64,000 nt of DNA from NAT127 sp034717695 (GTDB lineage: Bacteria; Pseudomonadota; Gammaproteobacteria; Pseudomonadales; Porticoccaceae), in NCBI GenBank assembly GCA_034717695.1, contig JAYELS010000070.1, positions 1-64,000 of the forward strand. Reading direction: 5' to 3'. How positions within the stretch are numbered: the stretch's first letter is position 1; every line of letters starts with the position of its first letter. The notes under the pieces were generated by a model that worked only from the letters and a program-made list of their open reading frames with translations, searched no databases and was not told the DNA's origin. Shown here piece by piece: positions 60,623 to 64,000 of this stretch. A program made the translations under genes and the position numbers.

Positions 60623-62359
60623 CTACAACACCACCAACAAAGTCACCAAATTCACCAGCAACAATCCCCCGGCCACCATCTGCCAGAACCACACCGATCG
60701 GGAGGCGTCGGCAAATAGAGGTCGGGCGCCTTCGTAGGCGGGGTTGGGGCGCTGGATATCCTGGGCGAATTCCGACAGCGCCGGGTAGCGCAGGGCCGGA
60801 TCGATGCTGAGGGCGCGGCGGATGGCGCCATCGAGCCAGACGGGCACCAGGGGATTGATGCGGTAGGCCGGGGTGTAGTTGAGCCGGGCAAAATCCCTTT
60901 CGCTCGCGCATTTATGGTACGCCTCGCCAAAGGGGTGCTTGCCGGTGAGCAGTTCGTAGAGCAGCACGCCGAGGGAGAACTGATCGCTCAAGGGGGAGAC
61001 GGGGCTGTTCAGCAGGTATTCCGGGGCGCAGTAGTCCCGGGTGCCGAGGGTTTGCTGGCGGCTGATTCTGGTGTTGATCTCCCCCACCCCCGCCGCCTGG
61101 CAGGAGCCGAAGTCGATGATGCGCACACCCTTGTCGGAGTAGATGATGTTGTCGGGCTTGATGTCCTGGTGCAACACGTCCCGGCGGTGGAAGGCGCGAA
61201 GGCCGGAGATGGTCTGGACGATGATGTTCTGCGCGTCCACCACCGGCAGGCGGGTGCGCTCCCGCAGCAGTTTGCCGAGGGTGGGGCCGGGCACGTATTC
61301 CGTCAGGTAGTAGAGGAATGTCTTGGGGCGGGCCGGCTTGATCACCTTCACCACATTGGCGCTGCCGATGCGACTGCCCACCCACTCCTCGAGGATAAAA
61401 CGCTCGATATAGGCCGGGTCGTCGGCGAAATTGGCGGAGGGGGTTTTCATCACCGCGCGGCTGCCGTCGGCGACGCTTTCCACCAGATAGACCTCGCTGC
61501 GGCTGCTGGCCTGGATTTCCGCCAGCACCTTCCAGCCGTCGATCACATAGCCGGATTCCAGGGGCGGCGGGAAGGGCAACTGGCTGACGCTGGCGAGCAC
61601 GTCCTGGTGCTCCGGCACCCCGGGGTCGTTGACCCGCAGGTACTGGGCGCTCAGGTTATCGTTGCTGCCATTGGCCATGGCCCGCTCGACGATGCGCTGG
61701 CAGAGGATATCCGGCGTGGGGGATTCACCGGCCAGGCGCTGCAGCTCCCTCGGCTTGACCCATTCGTGAACGCCGTCGGTGGTGAGAAGGAAGGCATCCC
61801 CTTGCAGCAGTTCGAGGCGGTGGAAATCCACATCCATATTGGGATTGATGCCGAGGGCGCGGGCGAGAAAGCGCTGGCCGTTGCCGAGGCTGGTGGTGTG
61901 GTCCCGGGTGATCTGTTCGATGTCCCCGTCCCGGAGGCGGTAGACCCGGCTGTCCCCCACGTGAAAGACATAGGCGGTGGAGGACTTGAGAATCAGGGCG
62001 CTGAAGGTGGTGACATGGCCCTTTTCCGCCGCCGCGTAGGCCTGGCCCTGGCTGAACAGCCAGCGGTTCAAGGCATTGAGCACCTTGCTGGCGGAGGTTT
62101 CCACCGACCAGGTGTCGTGGGTGGAGTAGTAATCCGACAGAAAGCCGCTCACCGCCGTGGCGCTCGCCTCCTTGCCCGCCTCGGCGGCGCTGACGCCATC
62201 GGCGATCACCGCGACGATGCCCTTGGCCACCAGGGTGCTCCCCGCCGGGATGCGGATGCCGATGGCATCCTCGTTGACGGCCTTGATGCCGGCGCTGGAG
62301 CACTGGCCCACGTCGACGCCGAGGGTGGAGACCAGGTGCTCAGGGGTCATGGATATCAT
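60623..62359 (-). CDS. PP2C phosphatase fused to a Ser/Thr protein kinase
   Basis: The 578-residue protein combines an N-terminal PP2C-like phosphatase (VNEDAIGI, VIADGVS, HVGDSRVYRL, LLTTDGVHEW, GSNDNLSAQ) over residues 1-250 with a Ser/Thr kinase from about 270. The kinase has the ATP lysine in AVMKTPS, catalytic loop HQDIKPDN, DFG (IIDFGSCQ) and APEYLL. A final transmembrane segment (VWFWQMVAGGLLLVNLVTLLVVL) anchors it. This fusion is known beside nitrate transporters in pseudomonad nas loci. The nitrate transporter gene lies 32 nt upstream in the same direction, so a role in controlling nitrate assimilation is inferred. ATG 62359 or 62350 are equally possible. Confidence 0.92.
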   Translation of the reverse strand: MISMTPEHLVSTLGVDVGQCSSAGIKAVNEDAIGIRIPAGSTLVAKGIVAVIADGVSAAEAGKEASATAVSGFLSDYYSTHDTWSVETSASKVLNALNRWLFSQGQAYAAAEKGHVTTFSALILKSSTAYVFHVGDSRVYRLRDGDIEQITRDHTTSLGNGQRFLARALGINPNMDVDFHRLELLQGDAFLLTTDGVHEWVKPRELQRLAGESPTPDILCQRIVERAMANGSNDNLSAQYLRVNDPGVPEHQDVLASVSQLPFPPPLESGYVIDGWKVLAEIQASSRSEVYLVESVADGSRAVMKTPSANFADDPAYIERFILEEWVGSRIGSANVVKVIKPARPKTFLYYLTEYVPGPTLGKLLRERTRLPVVDAQNIIVQTISGLRAFHRRDVLHQDIKPDNIIYSDKGVRIIDFGSCQAAGVGEINTRISRQQTLGTRDYCAPEYLLNSPVSPLSDQFSLGVLLYELLTGKHPFGEAYHKCASERDFARLNYTPAYRINPLVPVWLDGAIRRALSIDPALRYPALSEFAQDIQRPNPAYEGARPLFADASRSVWFWQMVAGGLLLVNLVTLLVVL

Positions 62360-62391
62360 CCGACGGGCTTCTTGGGGCGATGATGCGCCCC

Positions 62392-63867
62392 TCAGCTCAC
62401 CTCGATCAACTGCACGGTGCCGTCAGGCAACACCTCGGTGATATGGCCCTTGGGGTCGGTGATCAATTGCGCCAGCAGCATCACCGCGATGGCGGAGATG
62501 GCGATCAGCAGGAAGAACGTCGAGGTATCCACAAAGGTGAAGATGGTGAGGTAGGTCACGCCCCCCACGTTGCCGAAGGCGCCGGTGAGGCCCGCGATCT
62601 GCCCCGTCATGCGGCGCTTGATCAGGGGCACGATGGCGAACACGGCGCCCTCCCCCGCCTGAACGAAGAACGAGCAGCACATCACCGCGATCACCGCCAG
62701 GGCCACCGGCCAGGCGCTGCTCACCTGGGACAGCACAAAGTAGCCGACGCTGAGGCCCGCGATAAGGAGGGTGAGGGATTTGCGCCGGCCGAAGCGGTCG
62801 CTGAACCAGCCGCCACTGGGCCGCGCCACCAGGTTCATGAAGGCAAAGGCGCTGCCCAGTGCGCCGGCGGCGGCGAGGGACATGCCCTCGAAGGTCTCGA
62901 GAAAAAACCCGGGCAGCATGGACACCACCGCCAGCTCCGAGCCAAAGGTCACGAAATAGGCCCAGGCGAGCACCGCCACCTGCTTGAACTCGTACTTGTC
63001 CGATTCCGGGGCCCCGTGGCTGAGCATCTCCCGGTTGACCTTGCGGATCTGGGAATACTGGAAAACAAAGAGCACGGCGAACAGGGCGTACAGTACATAG
63101 GCGGTGGTCTGGCCGATCAGGCTGGTGCCCGCGGGGGAGAGCTTCCACACCAGCACCGAGAGGATGGCGTACATGGGAAGGTTCATGGCGATATACAGCC
63201 AGTAATCCCGGCGGCTGGTCACCTCCAGGCCGCCGCTGCGCCTGGGCTTGAAGTACGTGGACCCTTTCGGGGTATTGCGGGCCCGGAGGAAGTAGAAAAT
63301 CCCGTAGCAGAACGCCACCACACCGGTGATCAACACCGAGTAGCGCCAGCCGTCCTCACCGCCGAACACCGTCACCGCCAGGGTGGGCAGGGTGAAGGCC
63401 GCAGCCGCGGAGCCGAAATTTCCCCAGCCCCCGTAGATACCCTGGGCAAGGCCCACGGAACGGGCCGGAAACCACTCCCCCACCATGCGGATGCCGATCA
63501 CGAAGCCGGCACCGACAAAGCCGAGCAACAGCCGCATCAGGGCCAGCTGCTGGTAGCTCTGGGCAAAGGCAAACAGGGTGCAGAACACCCCCGCGCTCAG
63601 CAGCAGGGCCGAGAACACGTGGCGGGGCCCGAAGCGGTCCACCAGCATGCCGATGACGATGCGGGCGGGAATGGTCAGGGCCACGTTGAGGGTGAGCAGT
63701 GCCTTCCATTGCTCCACCGACAGGTCGAAGCTCGCCATGATCAAGGGTTGCAGGGGCGCGTGGTTGAACCACACCACGAAGGTGAGGAAAAACGCCACCC
63801 AGGAGAGGTGCAGGGTGCGGATCTTGGGATCGGCGAGATCCAGCAGGTTCACTTTCGACGACGACAT
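62392..63867 (-). CDS. Nitrate/nitrite transporter of the major facilitator superfamily
   Basis: The 491-residue membrane protein has about 12 hydrophobic spans. The NarK/NasA pattern includes TFVVWFNHAPLQPLI in span 1, the nitrate-signature glycine-rich segment GIYGGWGNFGSAAAAFTLP near residue 145, and a second similar region NVGGVTYL later. It imports nitrate or exchanges nitrate for nitrite. ATG 63867 has GGAG nine bases upstream; a TTG five codons earlier is less likely. It is followed by the phosphatase/kinase gene, as in pseudomonad assimilatory nitrate clusters. The upstream leader contains a hairpin that may take part in antitermination. Confidence 0.92.
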   Translation of the reverse strand: MSSSKVNLLDLADPKIRTLHLSWVAFFLTFVVWFNHAPLQPLIMASFDLSVEQWKALLTLNVALTIPARIVIGMLVDRFGPRHVFSALLLSAGVFCTLFAFAQSYQQLALMRLLLGFVGAGFVIGIRMVGEWFPARSVGLAQGIYGGWGNFGSAAAAFTLPTLAVTVFGGEDGWRYSVLITGVVAFCYGIFYFLRARNTPKGSTYFKPRRSGGLEVTSRRDYWLYIAMNLPMYAILSVLVWKLSPAGTSLIGQTTAYVLYALFAVLFVFQYSQIRKVNREMLSHGAPESDKYEFKQVAVLAWAYFVTFGSELAVVSMLPGFFLETFEGMSLAAAGALGSAFAFMNLVARPSGGWFSDRFGRRKSLTLLIAGLSVGYFVLSQVSSAWPVALAVIAVMCCSFFVQAGEGAVFAIVPLIKRRMTGQIAGLTGAFGNVGGVTYLTIFTFVDTSTFFLLIAISAIAVMLLAQLITDPKGHITEVLPDGTVQLIEVS

Positions 63868-64000
63868 TTGACTCGGCTCCAACTCAGTCCCGACAAAAAT
63901 TCAAAAAACACCAGCGGGCACCGGACCCTTGGTCCGGCGCCATCATCGGCGTGTGGGGAAAAACGATCTGGGTTCGCGGGGTCGGCCAGAAAGGCGCGGG
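63868..64000 (-). promoter_or_regulatory. Nitrate transporter leader, incomplete at the window edge
   Basis: On the minus strand a CGCC-GATGAT-GGCG hairpin is followed at once by CCGGACC-AAG-GGTCCGG, then after 12 nt by TTTTTT. Two adjacent stem-loops before a T run are reminiscent of the NasT/NasR antitermination leader, but the loops do not clearly carry the expected A1/G4 bases. The rest lies outside the window. Confidence 0.35.

Overview
The window is high-GC bacterial chromosome from a gammaproteobacterium, most like the Pseudomonadales/Cellvibrionales side of the class. The evidence is gene order. glnS and cysS lie next to ppiB and lpxH, with miaE and acnB close by. A second block reads yceD-rpmF-plsX-fabD-fabG-acpP, then pabC-mltG-tmk-holB-pilZ-tatD. 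maf, a HAD phosphatase, rluC and rne sit beside it. This matches the pseudomonad arrangement except that fabF and sppA are missing from their usual slots. The genus cannot be fixed from sequence alone.

Layout. 1-302 holds REP-like repeats. 303-10646 carries a YebC-family regulator, then a minus-strand run (glnS, cysS, GMC oxidoreductase, alpha/beta hydrolase, YchJ-like, DUF385, NTF2-like), then ppiB-lpxH and miaE. 10647-11111 is a gap with two opposed heptanucleotide repeat arrays, followed by acnB. 13842-19915 is a catabolic-looking island: three Rieske oxygenase alpha subunits, an SnoaL-like protein and two TetR regulators, with visible operator and promoter signals but no electron-transfer partners. 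20058-28400 is mostly housekeeping: trhP, a membrane J-domain protein, mltD, tRNA-Arg(CCU), a secreted DUF6491-like protein, a CBS protein, rsmE, mdh, a dimeric-type dUTPase and an MBL hydrolase. 28441-43268 is the envelope, fatty-acid, replication and RNA-decay block ending in rne.

43327-54136 is the most unusual part. Directly after tRNA-Ser(UGA) lies a type I restriction-modification locus whose subunits are separated by passenger genes: hsdM, an ORF6N/PLD-like gene, hsdS, an OLD-like AAA ATPase with a Toprim-like DUF4276 partner, an ImmA/IrrE-like stub, a RhuM-Doc gene, and hsdR, followed by a broken Xre gene. A second, diverged copy of the hsdM 3' end follows the ORF6N gene. This is a record of how the passenger entered and kept the methylase intact. 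No integrase is visible.

54216-64000 has a MscK-type channel, a secreted protein of unknown function, a luciferase-like monooxygenase, a PilT/PilU ATPase, a fused PP2C phosphatase/Ser-Thr kinase and a nitrate/nitrite transporter. The last two look like part of an assimilatory nitrate locus that continues beyond the right edge.

The best candidate for an under-described system is the hsd island, in particular the AAA-DUF4276 pair, the ORF6N/PLD gene and the RhuM-Doc gene carried inside one restriction operon. All functional calls rest on reading the translated sequence and on recalled family knowledge. No database search was run.
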